A stretch of DNA of 39,848 nt from Nemertoderma westbladi (GCA_032718475.1 JAUCBJ010006977.1:1-39848), one strand, 5' to 3'; shown: positions 11,270-22,512, counted from the first letter of the stretch. Numbers and translations are program-made. The notes: generated by a model from the letters alone, not told the origin.

Positions 11270-12045
11270 CCTGATCCACACTTGAGGTGTAAATACATTG
11301 CATCCACTTCACCAAGGTGGAACATTTGAATTTCATTTAAGATTTATTTTCATGAGTCACATAATAACCTTTTTACAATAGTAGCTTTAACCCTAATACT
11401 ACCGGGCTATAAAATGTTGTACAAATACCGGGGGAGGGTCATAATGACCCTGGTCGGGGTAGGGATCGAATCTATGACAATCTGTGTATCCTATTTTGTG
11501 TTTACTTTTTATATTTTCCGCGAAGCGACGGCAAAAATTTAAAATTCCTGAAAATTTCTGAGTCTCAGCATACCATTAATGACCCCTATTGCTTCTTCGT
11601 AATCAATTTGAATGTTAATCCCTAAATCCCTACATTTTTCATAAAAACCCTCAAAACTTTACAAATTTTGAAAAATCGGCTAATATAAAAAAAACCATAG
11701 TTTCAATAAAAATGGTACTCGAAATGTGAATACAATGCTTCCACTTCACCATGGTGAAACCTTAACGAAAACTATCCTGATCCACACTCGAGTTGTAATT
11801 ACATTGCATCCACTTCACCAAGGTGGAACATTTGTATTGTATTTAAGATTTATTTTCATGAGTCACATAATAACCCCAATACTACCGGGCTATAAAATAT
11901 TGTATAAATATCGGGGGAGGGTCATAATGACCCTGGTCGAGATAGGGAATCGAATCTATGACAATCTGTATATCCTATTTTATGTTTACTTTTTATTTTT
12001 TCCGCGAAGCGACGGCCAAAATTTAAAATTCCTGAAAAATTTCGC
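11270..12045. repeat. Direct repeat pair, about 270-290 bp each
   Basis: 11270-11559 and 11777-12045 are strongly similar. Shared landmarks are TCCACTTCACCAAGGTGGAA, CTACCGGGCTATAAAAT, GGGGGAGGGTCATAATGACC and TTTTCCGCGAAGCGACGG. Each copy carries, on the minus strand, the same GATTCGATCC (B-box-like) unit found in the array at 14700-15540. Confidence 0.88.
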
Positions 12046-12070
12046 GGATAGAGAATTATAAATATAATTG

Positions 12071-12394
12071 GTGAGCATAGTGCTACGCGAAGGCTCCATG
12101 GCAGATGTATTTTAGCTATGGACTCGTATATCCATTCTACTCTACTATAGCCAGACTGTCTTTGAGGTGCCCCGTTAGCCTTGGCGCCGCTAAATCTGCA
12201 TGAGGGCCGGCCGGCAAGCGAGATATCTCTATTGCTAATAAGCTTGAGGGCCCAAATAAGGCTAACATTCATATGCTATATCCCATAGTTATTACCGATA
12301 TATAATTACTACTGGCTCCTAACGACTTATCACTGGGGAGCCCTTTAATTAAAGCCGCCGCTCGTTGAAACTGTTGCGTTGCTCCCTCTGCGCT
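12071..12394. other. Gene-free stretch upstream of the 12529 promoter
   Basis: Contains a ~37-bp block around GGGCCGGCCGGCAAGCGAG (about 12190-12226) that recurs at about 13145-13182 just before the reverse transcriptase fragment. Nothing else was recognised. Confidence 0.5.
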
Positions 12395-12399
12395 GATGC

Positions 12400-12436
12400 T
12401 ATATAAACCGAGTTGGGCCTTCATTCGTCATCAGTT
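12400..12436 (+). promoter_or_regulatory. Core promoter of the 12529 gene: TATA plus initiator
   Basis: TATATAAA at 12400-12407 and TCAGTT at 12431-12436, with the initiator A 33 bp after the TATA start. TCAGT is the classic invertebrate initiator. A coding frame follows about 95 bp downstream. Confidence 0.7.
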
Positions 12437-12528
12437 TTGAGCTCGAAAAATTTTATGTGATTTATTCTACATTTTAAACTTTTGCGTTTACAATTTTAAA
12501 CTTGTTAATTTACCAATTAATCAATACC

Positions 12529-12954
12529 ATGGATTCCACCTCCAGCACCCAGCTAGCTGCCCCCGTGGCATCGGTCTCCATCACCACCACAGCTACATCC
12601 ATCACCACTGCTTCCAACGCTATCAACACAACCATGACCAGAAGCGTCGGTACACAGACCATGGAGAGCAGGTCGGAAGCGGTCACTCCCTATGGCCGTT
12701 ATATGAGGGATCAGGAAGAGGAGATGGCGTGGGAGGAGGATTTGGTTAATCGAGAGCTCGAGATTCGAGCATTGGAGGAAGCGCGTGTGGAAGGGCTTCG
12801 GACCTCCTCCAACTGGTACGACCAGTATTTGTACCAGGAATATGTTCTGAAAGAGATAGCAGCGGCTGAGGAACAACGTTTCCTTTACCCTTTTCCCCAG
12901 GAAAACTGGGAGGAAACAGAGGATTTTAGGGAGGAACCATGGTGTAAGTTTTAA
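12529..12954 (+). CDS. Unknown acidic coiled protein, 141 aa
   Basis: The start is the ATG at 12529 in good context (ACCATGG); the frame is open further upstream but has no earlier ATG. Residues 1-50 are a low-complexity S/T/A-rich segment; residues 55-125 are acidic and helix- or coiled-coil-forming (RDQEEEMAWEEDLVNRELEI). A TATA/initiator promoter lies at 12400-12436 and an AATAAA at 12988-12993. A good splice donor (GTGTAAGT) overlaps the last codons and a good acceptor (TTATTTTCTCATAG) lies at 13146; using them would change only the last two residues before a stop. The adjacent LINE fragment raises the possibility that this is a retrotransposon ORF1-like protein, but no RNA-binding motif or zinc knuckle is visible. 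Function unknown. Confidence 0.55.
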   Translation: MDSTSSTQLAAPVASVSITTTATSITTASNAINTTMTRSVGTQTMESRSEAVTPYGRYMRDQEEEMAWEEDLVNRELEIRALEEARVEGLRTSSNWYDQYLYQEYVLKEIAAAEEQRFLYPFPQENWEETEDFREEPWCKF

Positions 12955-13156
12955 TTAATACTAACATTCCTTTATATAATATGATATAATAAAATAGGTT
13001 AAAGCAATATGCAGTTTGAATAGAAATTAATTTGAGTAATTACAATAATTTTAACGTTATAAGAATTACCAAGATGGCTATAAAGCAATTACTTAAATAA
13101 TAAATTATTATTTAATTATAAAATAAATTATTTATTTTCTCATAGGCTAAATTTGC

Positions 13157-14044
13157 GTGAGGACCGGCCGGCGAGCGAGATTGGGAGCGCAGTTGTCCCT
13201 TACAGTTACTCCTTACAGTATTTGCCTTATCTTAGCTTACTTTGGATCGAGCAAAATCTTCCTCAAATTCGGCGATCTAGTCGACCCAACTCCAATAAAA
13301 GTCTCGCGGGGATTGAAACAGGGATCACTCATCTCACCTATCCTCTACAATCTTTACACCTCCAACATCTTAAGTAGAATAGAACATAGTAACCTCGGAT
13401 GCCGAATTGACACATCCTGGCTTGGTACAGTGGCCTATGCTGATGATTACCTACTCCTGGGAACCTCGCTTAAATCCGTCGAGAAGATGTGCGAAATACT
13501 CATACGGGAAGCCGCTCTGGTATCCCTCCAAATCGACATGAAGAAAACAAAATGGACGATCCTAAACCGTAACTATATGACCCACAAGGAATGTTTCATT
13601 ACAGTCAACGGATCACTAATCCAAATGTCGAACCATCTGAAATTCCTCGGACACAAACTGGGAAATTCTAACCCCGCTAGCAACCTCCACAATGTTATCC
13701 AGACAATAGCCATGATGTCGCAAGTTTTCCATACCAAAGGATGGACAGCAAGGTGGCTCAACCTAGAGACCATCTTTAAGATGTGGAACACACTCGCCGT
13801 CCCTGTCATAATCTACAGATTAACTCTGACTATTGGATCCCTACGCCGAAAGGATATCGACAAACTCGACGCCTACCACCGCAAGGTGCAACGTGGCCTC
13901 TTACTTCCTGGGAACTATTTGGAGAATAATACACTCTATCTACTCTCAGGGACCCCACCATTATCGATCATTGCCTATCGGAGTTGCTATAGAACCTTAG
14001 TTAGAACACTTGATTGCCCCAGTCTCGAGCTACAGTTACCTTAA
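13157..14044 (+). pseudogene. 5'-truncated non-LTR retrotransposon reverse transcriptase
   Basis: Encodes the C-terminal half of a reverse transcriptase, the enzyme that copies LINE RNA at its target. Visible motifs are RGLKQGSLISPILYNLY (RT block 4), AYADDYLLLG (the catalytic YADD block 5), a following helix with DMKKTKW, FLGHKLG (block 7), and a thumb/C-terminal region ending in LLSGTPPLSIIAYRS, as in Jockey/CR1-like LINEs. The fingers and first palm aspartate (block 3) are missing, as is any endonuclease, so the copy is truncated at about 13240. The first ~28 codons look non-homologous and share a GC-rich ~37-bp block with 12190-12226. Clade assignment is tentative. Confidence 0.85.
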
Positions 14045-14699
14045 TTATAAATGTATTTACCCCCACATTATTTATTACTATTAGGTCTATCTATTCAAGA
14101 AATTATATGTTTTTATAATATACTTTGGAAAATTAGTCGACTAAGTCATAATTTTTAAAACTTTAAATACGGGTTGAGTTATTTTATAAAGTTAAGAAGA
14201 ATGAACCAATAGAGGGAGCCTGAAGTCTAATCTCTTGGTCTTTACTCACGTTAACTCCCAAGGTTGCATACTATCACTATAGCCGGGGGAGTCAAAGCTA
14301 GAGTGTATGCTAGAGTTAACCAAGAGCTAGGAAAAAGAATAATGCTCTTCTAGGGTGCAAACTCACGACCTTCTAATTAGAAAACTAAGCAAATGATCAG
14401 CTTGAAGGTCTTAGACCCTTAATCGGAGGCATCGAGCAGCCAATGAGAGAGCGGATGCGAGTACAGTGGTAAAGCCCATCCATAGTGAGATAGCGTTGCA
14501 CTAGCTCTCAAGGATAGTTATACTCACCATTCAAATATCCCTCGCAAACCAGATTCCCCCAACATCTAAAGTATTCCACTTCAATGCAAAATATATAATG
14601 CAATATAACTCGAATATTTCTGTTTTTTATAATATAAATAATAATTGTAGCATAAATTTATAATTTCACATAAATATAATGTGAAAATTCACTTTAACA
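14045..14699. other. Gene-free region 3' of the LINE fragment
   Basis: AT-rich, apart from a more complex block at 14200-14540 that shows no open frame. No recognisable LINE tail or poly(A) was found. Confidence 0.45.
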
Positions 14700-15540
14700 T
14701 AGAGTAACTAACTAAACATGTAATAGGATATACAGATGGTCATAGGTTCGACCCCTTCTCGTATCCCATATTATGGAAAATATAAAAAGTAAACATAGAA
14801 TAACTAGAGTAACTAAACTAAACATAAAATAGGATGAACAGGTGGTCACATGTTCGACCCCTTCTCGTATCCCGTTTTATGGAAAATATAAAAAGTAAAC
14901 ACAAAATAGGATACACAGATTGTCACGGGTTCAATCCCTACTCGCGACCAATATAAAACCAACACAAAATAAGTTAAACATAGAATAACTAGAGTACCTA
15001 AACTAAACACAAAATAGGATAAACAGATGGTCACAGGTTCGATCCCTACTCGTATCCCATTTTATGGAAAATAAACAGGAGGTCATAGGTTCAATCCCTA
15101 CTCGCGACCATTATAAATCCAACACAAAATAAGTTAAACCAGGGTTCGAATCCTAGTCATGAAAATATAAAAAGTAAACATAGAATAACTAGAGTACCTA
15201 AACTAAACGTAAAATAGGAAAAACATATGCTCACAGGTTCGATCCCTAATCGTATCCGTTTTATGGAAAATAAACAGAAGGTCACGGGTTCAATCCCTAC
15301 TCACGACCATTATAAAACCAACACAAAATAAGTTAAGCCAGGGTTCGAGTCCTACTAATGCAATAATAAAAAGTAAACATAGAATAACTAGACTAAACTA
15401 AACATAAATTAGGAAAACATAGGTCACATGTTCGACCCCTACTCGTATCCGTTTTATGGAAAATATAAAAAGTAAACAGCTGGTCACGGACTCAAACCCT
15501 ACTCACGGAAAAATAAAAACCAACACAAAATAAATAATAT
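14700..15540. repeat. Array of B-box-like (tRNA T-arm-like) degenerate repeats
   Basis: Units of the form 'aaaataggata-aacagatggtcaca GGTTCGATCCCTA ctcgtatccc-ttttatgg-aaaatataaaaagtaaacatagaataact' recur about ten times, alternating with units containing GGGTTCAATCCCTACTCGCG. GGTTCGATCC fits the Pol III B-box/T-loop consensus, but the flanks do not pair as a T-stem and no anticodon arm was found. Related units lie inverted at about 11455-11530 and 11935-12005. Confidence 0.75.
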
Positions 15541-15572
15541 TGTAAACTTTCATGTATACCATAGTAAATAAA

Positions 15573-16094
15573 CTAATTTAATAATAAAGTTTGTAAAATA
15601 GATAATGATCCGGGGAATTCATCGGCAGGACACATGGAAACGATTTTATTACTATGAAATACACTGAAATATGCACGTCCTATATATATTCAAATCGCGC
15701 AAAATAATTCGGGGGTATAGATAATAAATATTGCTTTATTATTAATTGTATGATGTCCACATTTTTTCATTAATAATTTAAAATTAACACTTGGAAAAAT
15801 AATAGTTCGTGTTTCGGTATTAAGTTTCAAATTTTGTAATTGCATACCGATAGTTTGTTTTAAATAAAGCAATTCACTAGCTAAATTATTGCATAGGCCT
15901 ACAATTGTTACTGCGCCGCTGGGAAATAGCATTATAGTTGAATCGTCACTTTGTAGATAAACAATAAACATGTTTGGTTTTAAGCAACTTTGACCTGTAA
16001 TTTGCTGTGAAATTTTCTCTAGTTCAAATTTGGCAATGTTTTTTCCGGTAAACTGTTTATTGGTTATTTCTATTTTGTTGCTCAATTTCTTATT
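15573..16094 (-). pseudogene. TATA-binding-protein-like gene, broken
   Basis: The open part (15690-16085) looks like a TBP fold, the saddle that binds TATA DNA and nucleates transcription. In order: strand and helix near the start, PNMFIVYLQ, then TIMLFPSGAVTIVGL followed by a helix, which parallels the first TBP lobe (F...liF.SGk...tG). A second lobe begins with FPSVNFKLL and YTPELF, the latter close to the conserved YEPELFPGL of TBP. After the in-frame TGA at 15692-15690 the frame stays open to a TAG at 15573-15575 and includes a F-x-x-S-x-K-I-V block, as in the second TBP lobe. There is no ATG: the frame begins with TTG at 16085, nine bases after a strong splice-acceptor-like TTTATTTTTCTAG. 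It lies 46 bp downstream of the polB stop on the same strand. The TBP call comes from pattern matching alone. Confidence 0.55.
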
Positions 16095-16131
16095 CTAGAA
16101 AAATAAAATTAAATCCTAGTAGGGGGGATTA

Positions 16132-19100
16132 CTACTCGTTTCGATTTGATTTCGTATCCCAGAGCGTTAGTGCCTTCTTATAGACATGACCAGTAAAAAT
16201 TTGATGCTTTCTAGAAATGAAGGTAGAGTTATAGCGGAAGAGCATTGCTTCGTTTTCAAAACAGTCTGCATAATCCTCGTGTGTTAGTTGCTTAGCGACA
16301 ACCGATCTAGATACACCTTTGGCAGTTTTCTTGATTGGGGCATCGTAGGATTGAAAACTGTAGACCTTTGGTTTAAGGAAAACCCACTGTTTATACTGCA
16401 AACCGCAGCTCTCATCTTTTACGAAGCCGAGAGCCGCTTTGTGTTCAATGGTATAGAGTGGATGTGTTGTACTGTAGTTGGAAGTATCTAGGAAACCACC
16501 CCCAAACATTGCCCATAGAAAGGTTAGCTGTGGTGTATTAGTTACGCTTAGCATTAGAGAATCCGTGTCACCGGCTAGACAGCGAATCTGGCAACCCAGT
16601 TTTTGTTCTAGAGGCTTCAGTTTGTTGTAAAATAGGTCGTACATCTGTAGCTTAGATAGATCTAGTATAGTGCAACCGATGAACACGCCCTGATTTAGGC
16701 AAACAGCCTCTTTAGTGAAAGTATGACCACTCAAGTTGGGGGTAAAGACAACAAACGATTCATGGTTGGGCTTGGCTAAGAGCAAATCGCATTGTTCGTC
16801 GCTATTGCATAACCTGAAAGAAACGCGGTCTCTAACCTTTTGGAGGCATTTCCCATACAAGGCATTGTTCATCAACTTATAAAATAGGACCTCGAATGGG
16901 TTATTTGCCAACTGTCTTTTATTTGTATTAAAACTAATGTAGTCCTTGAAAATATATTTTTGTGAGAAAGAGTAGACCCTATGTACTTGTGTAAGTTTAA
17001 GACCGAGCTTCAAATAGAGCTGAAGTAGCTTAATATGGATACCGTATTCAACCTTATTAAACTGATGTAGTAGTAGCTTAGTACAGGTATCGTTGTATGG
17101 TCTACAGGTAGCCGTATCGGTGAGATTATAATGCTCCCAAAGATCTTCCATGTATTCGCTAAGAAAGGATTTAGGGACTGACATCTTCTCTGCTCCTAGA
17201 GGCAGATCGGCGGTCAAATCAAGAATTTCTTTCGGGTAATGTAGATCAACTATGCAATAATAACCAGTGTCCCCACTCGCCTCTACTGTAGCTAGGTCTA
17301 TGGGGGTAGTTACGAGTTTAATATTAGCGTAGGGAAGTTTCTGGCTCAGGGCGCAGCCGTAAAGGTTATTCGCATCGATGGGAATTAGATATTTCTCGGG
17401 GAGACTGGAGTCGTAGTCAGGTTTATCGGGGATATTTGTGTCTACGGAATGTGTATTCAAGAATACTAGACCACCCCTAATATTTGTTTCAAAGTCCGAG
17501 TAGATGGAAGCGTCTGATAGTAAATGAATTTCTGATTCCGTGAATTTCAGCGCCGCGTCGTAAGTTAATCCTGGGGCAGTGAAGTACATTACGGGTTCGA
17601 GTCCATAATTAGTAAGACAGAGGGATCGGAACTGCTCGAAAGTATCAGCCAATAGGGTAACGTCTAGAACCAAATAGCCAATCATATAGTCGAAGATTGT
17701 TGCGCAATTTAATTCAGCCCAAGTAGTAAGCGCGCACTGTAGTTGTCTGCGCTACACTGTTCCAATTTGAGATCCTTATAGAAGCTTTCTATTGGGGGGA
17801 GGGTAGTTTCGTGTAGGTTTGAAATATTTTGAATGTAAGAATATGGGAATACGCCCTTGTTTTTTATTGTGTTATCGCTAATGTTGGGATAGAGTTGGGT
17901 CATTTGAGCTAGTGTATGGGGTATGGCTGTTGCTAGGTTACTATTTATTATTTTTAGTGAGATAACTACTAAGATTATCTAGGTTGGCAGTCATAAATTG
18001 ATAGGAATCTAGAAAATTAATGGAGATACTTTCTTTAGCGTTGGCTGTTGGTGTACTCGGATCGATTGGAAAGCTAACTTTAAGGTGAATATAAGTTTCG
18101 GTGTTTTTTGGTATTAGTCATTTTCCAGTGTGTTCTAGAACTATCGGTCATTCCTTCTTTTAGTAGTAAATGCATATCGAATTTCCTCAAGTTATAAAAT
18201 ATAATATAAAAATTATTCCGTTTTAGGGAAAGTCTCCTGTTGCAGCTGACGCAAGAAGCCCCTCGATACTCCCCGCTATAATGATCGTGATCGCGGACTT
18301 TGGTGCTGAGATTGTCATTGAGGTTTAAATTATGAGAATCAGGGGTTAAATTACAGTTGCAGACGTAGCATTATGTAGCGTTATTAAAGTCAGTTTGTTG
18401 GCTAGTAGTGAGTTGCATGGGGGCGTGCGTGTTTGTACTAGAAATAGACCAATCGTATAACTCCCTACAATGACTTTCCATAGCGGTTAGAAAGTCGCGC
18501 ATTACGTGGTTACTGCCATCATCACGGAAAATTTGAACATCTGTTTTAGGAGGGTTAATTAATTTCTGATTTGGAACTGTATAAAAGGCTGCCGCGCTAG
18601 CTATATGTTTCTGTGGGAGTTTAATATTGTTTGTAGGTTCTAGAATAGTTTCAATGTCAGCGTATATACAGAAAGGTGGGGATAGAATAGAGTCTTATCG
18701 TACCGGTCAAATTTAACCAAGAGATTTTCGGGCATATACTCGAGTTGGCGTTTAGCCGTATAGCAACGCTCTCGATGTTCTTCCAGCGATTTGTCAGTGT
18801 AAAAGGCTCTGAGACAGCGTTCGCAGTGCATCTTGTTGCCTTTAGAAGTAGCTTTAGTATTTATTAATCTATCTATGTTAGTAATAGCTACGTAGTGGGC
18901 TGGGTTTTTGGTTGTGGCTTCGATAAATAATAAATTTAGTACAGTTTTACCGGAACAGTGCGCGCTATCTGGCTGACTTAGAATGGAGAGTTCTTCCGTA
19001 TTACTCCAATATAAAAGGTTTATACAGTGTATAGGGTTTGCTTTCAGAAACTGGGGAATACCAGTTACTCTGTCCACCAGGAAACTTAAATTGGAAAAAT

Positions 19101-20121
19101 CAAACATGTTTAAGAAAGGAGTATATGTTGAAATTCTACTAATATTATTTTGTTTTCTATCAATTTTCTTATAATTCGTGGCGGCCAATACTGCGTATTT
19201 AAAGCATTCCCCCAGTGGGCAGTCTACACTTACGGTACAATGTTTATTTAATAATAATTTAGATTTATTGAAGCCATGACCCTTTAAATAGGGGTTGCGT
19301 TGGGAACATGCAATCTCAATAGTTATTCGCTCGATAGCTATTATGCGCCAACCTGAGCCGAGGCAGAGAAACACGCTTAACAGCTGATCAATACGATTTA
19401 CGGCGCTAGAAAACCAGTTATTAAAGTCGCTATTATTTAGAATTTGATTATTGTTACCACTAGATTTAAAACAGAATGATTCAATTTGAAAACTCTTGCT
19501 GGTTTCACGCTCCATTATAATATTGATAGTTAGCCAGACTCTTAAAAAAGTTCCCAAAGCACTATGTAAATGGCTACTAACGTGTTCTTGGATATGTGGA
19601 AAATTTCCATTTAAAGTTAGTTCAACATCGAGTCTTGTTTCGGAGAGGTCATTGTTATAAGTAAACAGTCGTCCGTGTGCGCTTACGTTGGTGGGGGGTT
19701 GAAAGGGATTGTTTGGGGAAATAGAGTTATAATCTCGCGAAGTTGAAGGTTCATTATTGGAGCCGCCGCCGCCGCCGCCGACTTGTTCTGGAGTAGAGTT
19801 GATGGGGGATGAGTGGGAGGTAGATGGAGTTTTGCGTTTCCGTGAAAAAAGACAAGTGTAGCATTCATGTTCAGTAAAGGATGATAGGGTGAGCGAATCC
19901 CCGCAGCGGCAATCGGCTGGCTCATTTACGTAATTAAATCCTGTTCCCCCCTGAGGACATGATACCAGATGGCCAACCAGCGTCTTCTTTTCCGAAGACC
20001 AAGTCGGGCAACAGTTGCATCTATATTGCGCGAAATGAATTTTAATATGGGATTTTAGATTATCACTCTGCATCTCTTTGTCGCAGATGGGGCAGCTGAC
20101 TTTATATGTTGATCTTGGCAT
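16132..20121 (-). pseudogene. polB: Maverick/Polinton (adintovirus-like) DNA polymerase B, broken
   Basis: A protein-primed-type family B polymerase that would replicate a linear viral genome. The N-terminus (from the ATG at 20121) has C2H2-like zinc fingers (CPICDKEM...H...H; CNCC...H...C), a basic SRKRKTP block and a Gly/Ser linker. The first frame runs to about 18660, where the exonuclease I region (ADIE) is entered in another frame. Exo III (YLVLDVTLLADTF) is near 17660, motif A (DANNLYG) near 17370, motif B (NNALYGK) near 16860 and motif C (GDTDS) near 16570; the C-terminus is intact (KKALTLWD). At least three breaks are visible, near 18660, within 17903-18640 and near 17690. Full length would be about 1,330 residues, normal for these polymerases. 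A leader intron is likely, with its acceptor at 20129. The TBP-like gene follows downstream. Confidence 0.93.
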
Positions 20122-20128
20122 CTTGAAT

Positions 20129-20785
20129 CTAGAAATAAAAATTGTTTATTTGTAAAAAGATAAAAAAATACTGTATACTTGCTAAAAATAAAGTAAAACA
20201 GTAGATATTAATCAGTTACTAGGTAACAATACTGCGTTTGTATAGTTAGTGTAGTAGTGTTAGTGTACCAGCTGCCAGATAGTAGCAATAACCAAGACAC
20301 AAAAGCGATGGCAGTTATTATTCGTGTAAAGAGGGTCTATAAACAGCAGTCAACAGTCAGTCAGTGCAGTAGTGCTAGTGGTATAGTCTGCCAGAAGTCA
20401 GACGTATCGGTAGCGTTAACCAATACAAATCTAGGAATCTAACAAATCTAACAAGGCCTAGCTAATCGCTGTGTGAGATCTCAGTTAGTCAGTAGGATAT
20501 ATAGTGAAAACTGCAGTATTCATTGTTGTTCAGTAGGGTCTATATCGCTACTATGATGGCATTAGGCTAACTCGAGTGATCCGGTACCGATAGTCAGGTA
20601 GACAAGCAGATAGGCCTATTGATCGAATGCTTCGATCACGGTTTAGGCTATCGCTACCACTGCAGTCTGACAGTAATTAATAATGAGCCTACTGCAATAC
20701 TGCTGTACCGGTAGATATTAAATGTAAATTGTTTGCTACCAGCATCGAAAGTATAGCTAGATGGTGGAAGGCAGATTTTACTTAC
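20129..20785 (-). other. Putative leader intron of the older polB gene
   Basis: On the minus strand a consensus donor (CACC then GTAAGT, 20785-20780) and a polypyrimidine acceptor (TTTTATTTCTAG, ending at 20129) bound 657 bp. The acceptor is followed by ATTCAAGATG, the polB start. The 5' exon (20786 upward) lacks ATG. A TAAATAAA-like TATA candidate lies near 20873-20884. Splicing is inferred from the motifs only. Confidence 0.5.
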
Positions 20786-20889
20786 GGTGTTAGTAAATAT
20801 TCACGGAAAGATGAAGTTTGGATGTTTGTTGGCAACGAAGAAGTTGGTTGACGTGGACGACAAGAGAGTTTATTTACCGATAGGACGGA

Positions 20890-21662
20890 ATGGTATCGGA
20901 AAAATATTACGCGGTTGTATGACGGATTCGCGGAAAGTTTTTTTTGTCGATGATGAGTGATAACGCGGTGAAATGACAATAATACAACTGTACAACTGGA
21001 TTGTTGATAGATGATAATAAATAAATATTCTTAATAAATAATAATAAACTCGAAAACAAAATAATGGTAAATGATGTTAATCGTAACTTGCAAATGAAAT
21101 AATGACGTAAAATCTTGGTGGGGGTGATATTAAATAGCAATTCGGTTGTTTAGGAGGCCGTTGTCTCTTAAATGAGCCAATCAGGGCACAGCAGCAGAAA
21201 TGATCCCCGCTGATTGGATGTTCGTGCATACGCGCTAACCAGGGCAACTTCTCGTGTTGATGATTCTATATTAGAAAACCCCTGTAGGCATCTTGACTAA
21301 TTATGTTGAGTTGACTGTATAACAGAAGCAGGTCTGGTGCAAAGGAATGGGATTGGTAGAGAGGAATGCGTGTTTAGAGGCGCTTCATTATTATGATACG
21401 GGATGCCTGGATATAGGAAAGGATCCAAGTGATGCCGGCTATAGTGAGAACAAAGGAGGGCCGCTGGAACATTAGCCTCGGGCGATATACGGATTTGGTG
21501 TAGTCAAGGACGCGTTGGGATTATTAGTGAGTCATCAAAGGGGCTGCTAACAGCCGAGACCGCTGATTTATATTTGCCTTGGGGGTATACGTGTAGATTC
21601 AATGCGTGTCGTATCTACTTAATGAATAGCGACGGCAGAGGAGAGGGCCCGCCGATTAGTTG
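20890..21662. other. Gene-free region
   Basis: No supported gene. It may hold upstream promoter sequence for the minus-strand polB: AATGAGCCAATCAGG and GCTGATTGGATG near 21171-21220 supply CCAAT boxes in both orientations. Confidence 0.4.
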
Positions 21663-22506
21663 CCAGTAGGGAGCCGTATACCATAGCCATTATAAAGTTA
21701 AATATAGACATTATGTCATAGTGATCTCATTGGTAATATAAAAACTAATTAATCTAAAAATAGAAATCAATGTATAAAGACAATTATAAAAATAACAATT
21801 AATTAATTTAAAATAAAGTACAAATGAATAATTAATTTAGAATTAAATACGAATAAATAAAGTAAAATAAAATACAAATAATTAATTAAAATTAAATATA
21901 AATAAATAGGTATTAATAAATAAAAGAGCCGCGGTGTCACTTATGACACCCTCTTGAGCCGGCTTTGTGACAGTTGGACATCACTGATGACCCATTGTGT
22001 GTCAGGGCGCAGTCTGATTAATTAGGATAATCAATTAAACCCTAATTAGGAGTCGTAAGACACCTATTAGGTAGGGTTTAAATGTACTAATTAATTGATG
22101 ACATCTGTCAATTAGGGTCTAATTAGCCTAATTGGGAGTTGTCACCCAGACAGTCTGGCGCCAATGACACCCAATGACACCCATAGGGTGATAATTGGGT
22201 GTCATATGACACCCAATGGGTGTCAGTTAGGTCCAACTGTCGCAAAGCCGCCCAAGACCCTACTACTGAGGGAGAAAAGAATGTAAAATTAAACCAATCA
22301 GAGAGCAGCTTTGATGATGTCATAGGAGGCGAGATAAAGTTTGCCAATGTTATTCAATGGTAACCGGAGGAACCAGCTTTGATGATGTCATACGAGGCGA
22401 GATAAAGTTTGCTGCCCAATGTTATTCAATGGCAGCCAGAGTGGCGCCATTGAATAACAATGACAAAGGGTAGGATACAATAGAGTAATTAGTTACCAGT
22501 AAGGGA
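21663..22506. repeat. About 840-bp unit, partly repeated to the right of the provirus
   Basis: The sequence from AGGGAGCCGTATACC onward, including the AT-rich tract and the AGAGCCGCGGTGTCACTTA block, is repeated at 37343-38520 (minus a 708-bp insertion). The join AATTAGTTACCAGTAAGGGAGCTGTA at 22487-22512 plus 37343 onward matches the start of this unit, so the provirus lies at the boundary of a tandem duplication. Within it, 22260-22458 is an inverted copy of the promoter-like region at 9121-9260 (CCAAT, CRE-like TGATGTCAT and the GTTATTCAATGG hairpin). TGACACCCA words at 22160-22230 form short palindromes. Confidence 0.8.
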
Positions 22507-22512
22507 GCTGTA
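22507..22512. repeat. Target site duplication, left copy (GCTGTA)
   Basis: Six bases identical to 37337-37342. Six bp is the known target duplication length of Maverick/Polinton integration. Confidence 0.88.

Noticed and set aside
12529-14044. Splicing that fuses the acidic protein to the reverse transcriptase
   Set aside because: Using the GTAAGT donor and the CATAG acceptor at 13146 brings an in-frame TAA at once, so no fusion protein results.
14700-15540. A tRNA gene cluster
   Set aside because: Only the T-loop/B-box word is present. T-stem pairing is poor and no anticodon arm or acceptor stem was found.
14700-15540. A CRISPR-like array
   Set aside because: Units are degenerate, spacers are themselves related, and all context is eukaryotic.
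19683-19925. A separate 80-aa protein
   Set aside because: A different frame over the polB Gly/Ser linker and zinc-finger region; the polB frame is clearly the coding one.
9121-22458. The inverted pair at 9121 and 22260 as the exact termini of a 13-kb Maverick
   Set aside because: Similarity fades without a sharp edge and no 6-bp direct repeat flanks the pair. The right copy also lies inside the tandem flanking unit. Kept only as a hypothesis.
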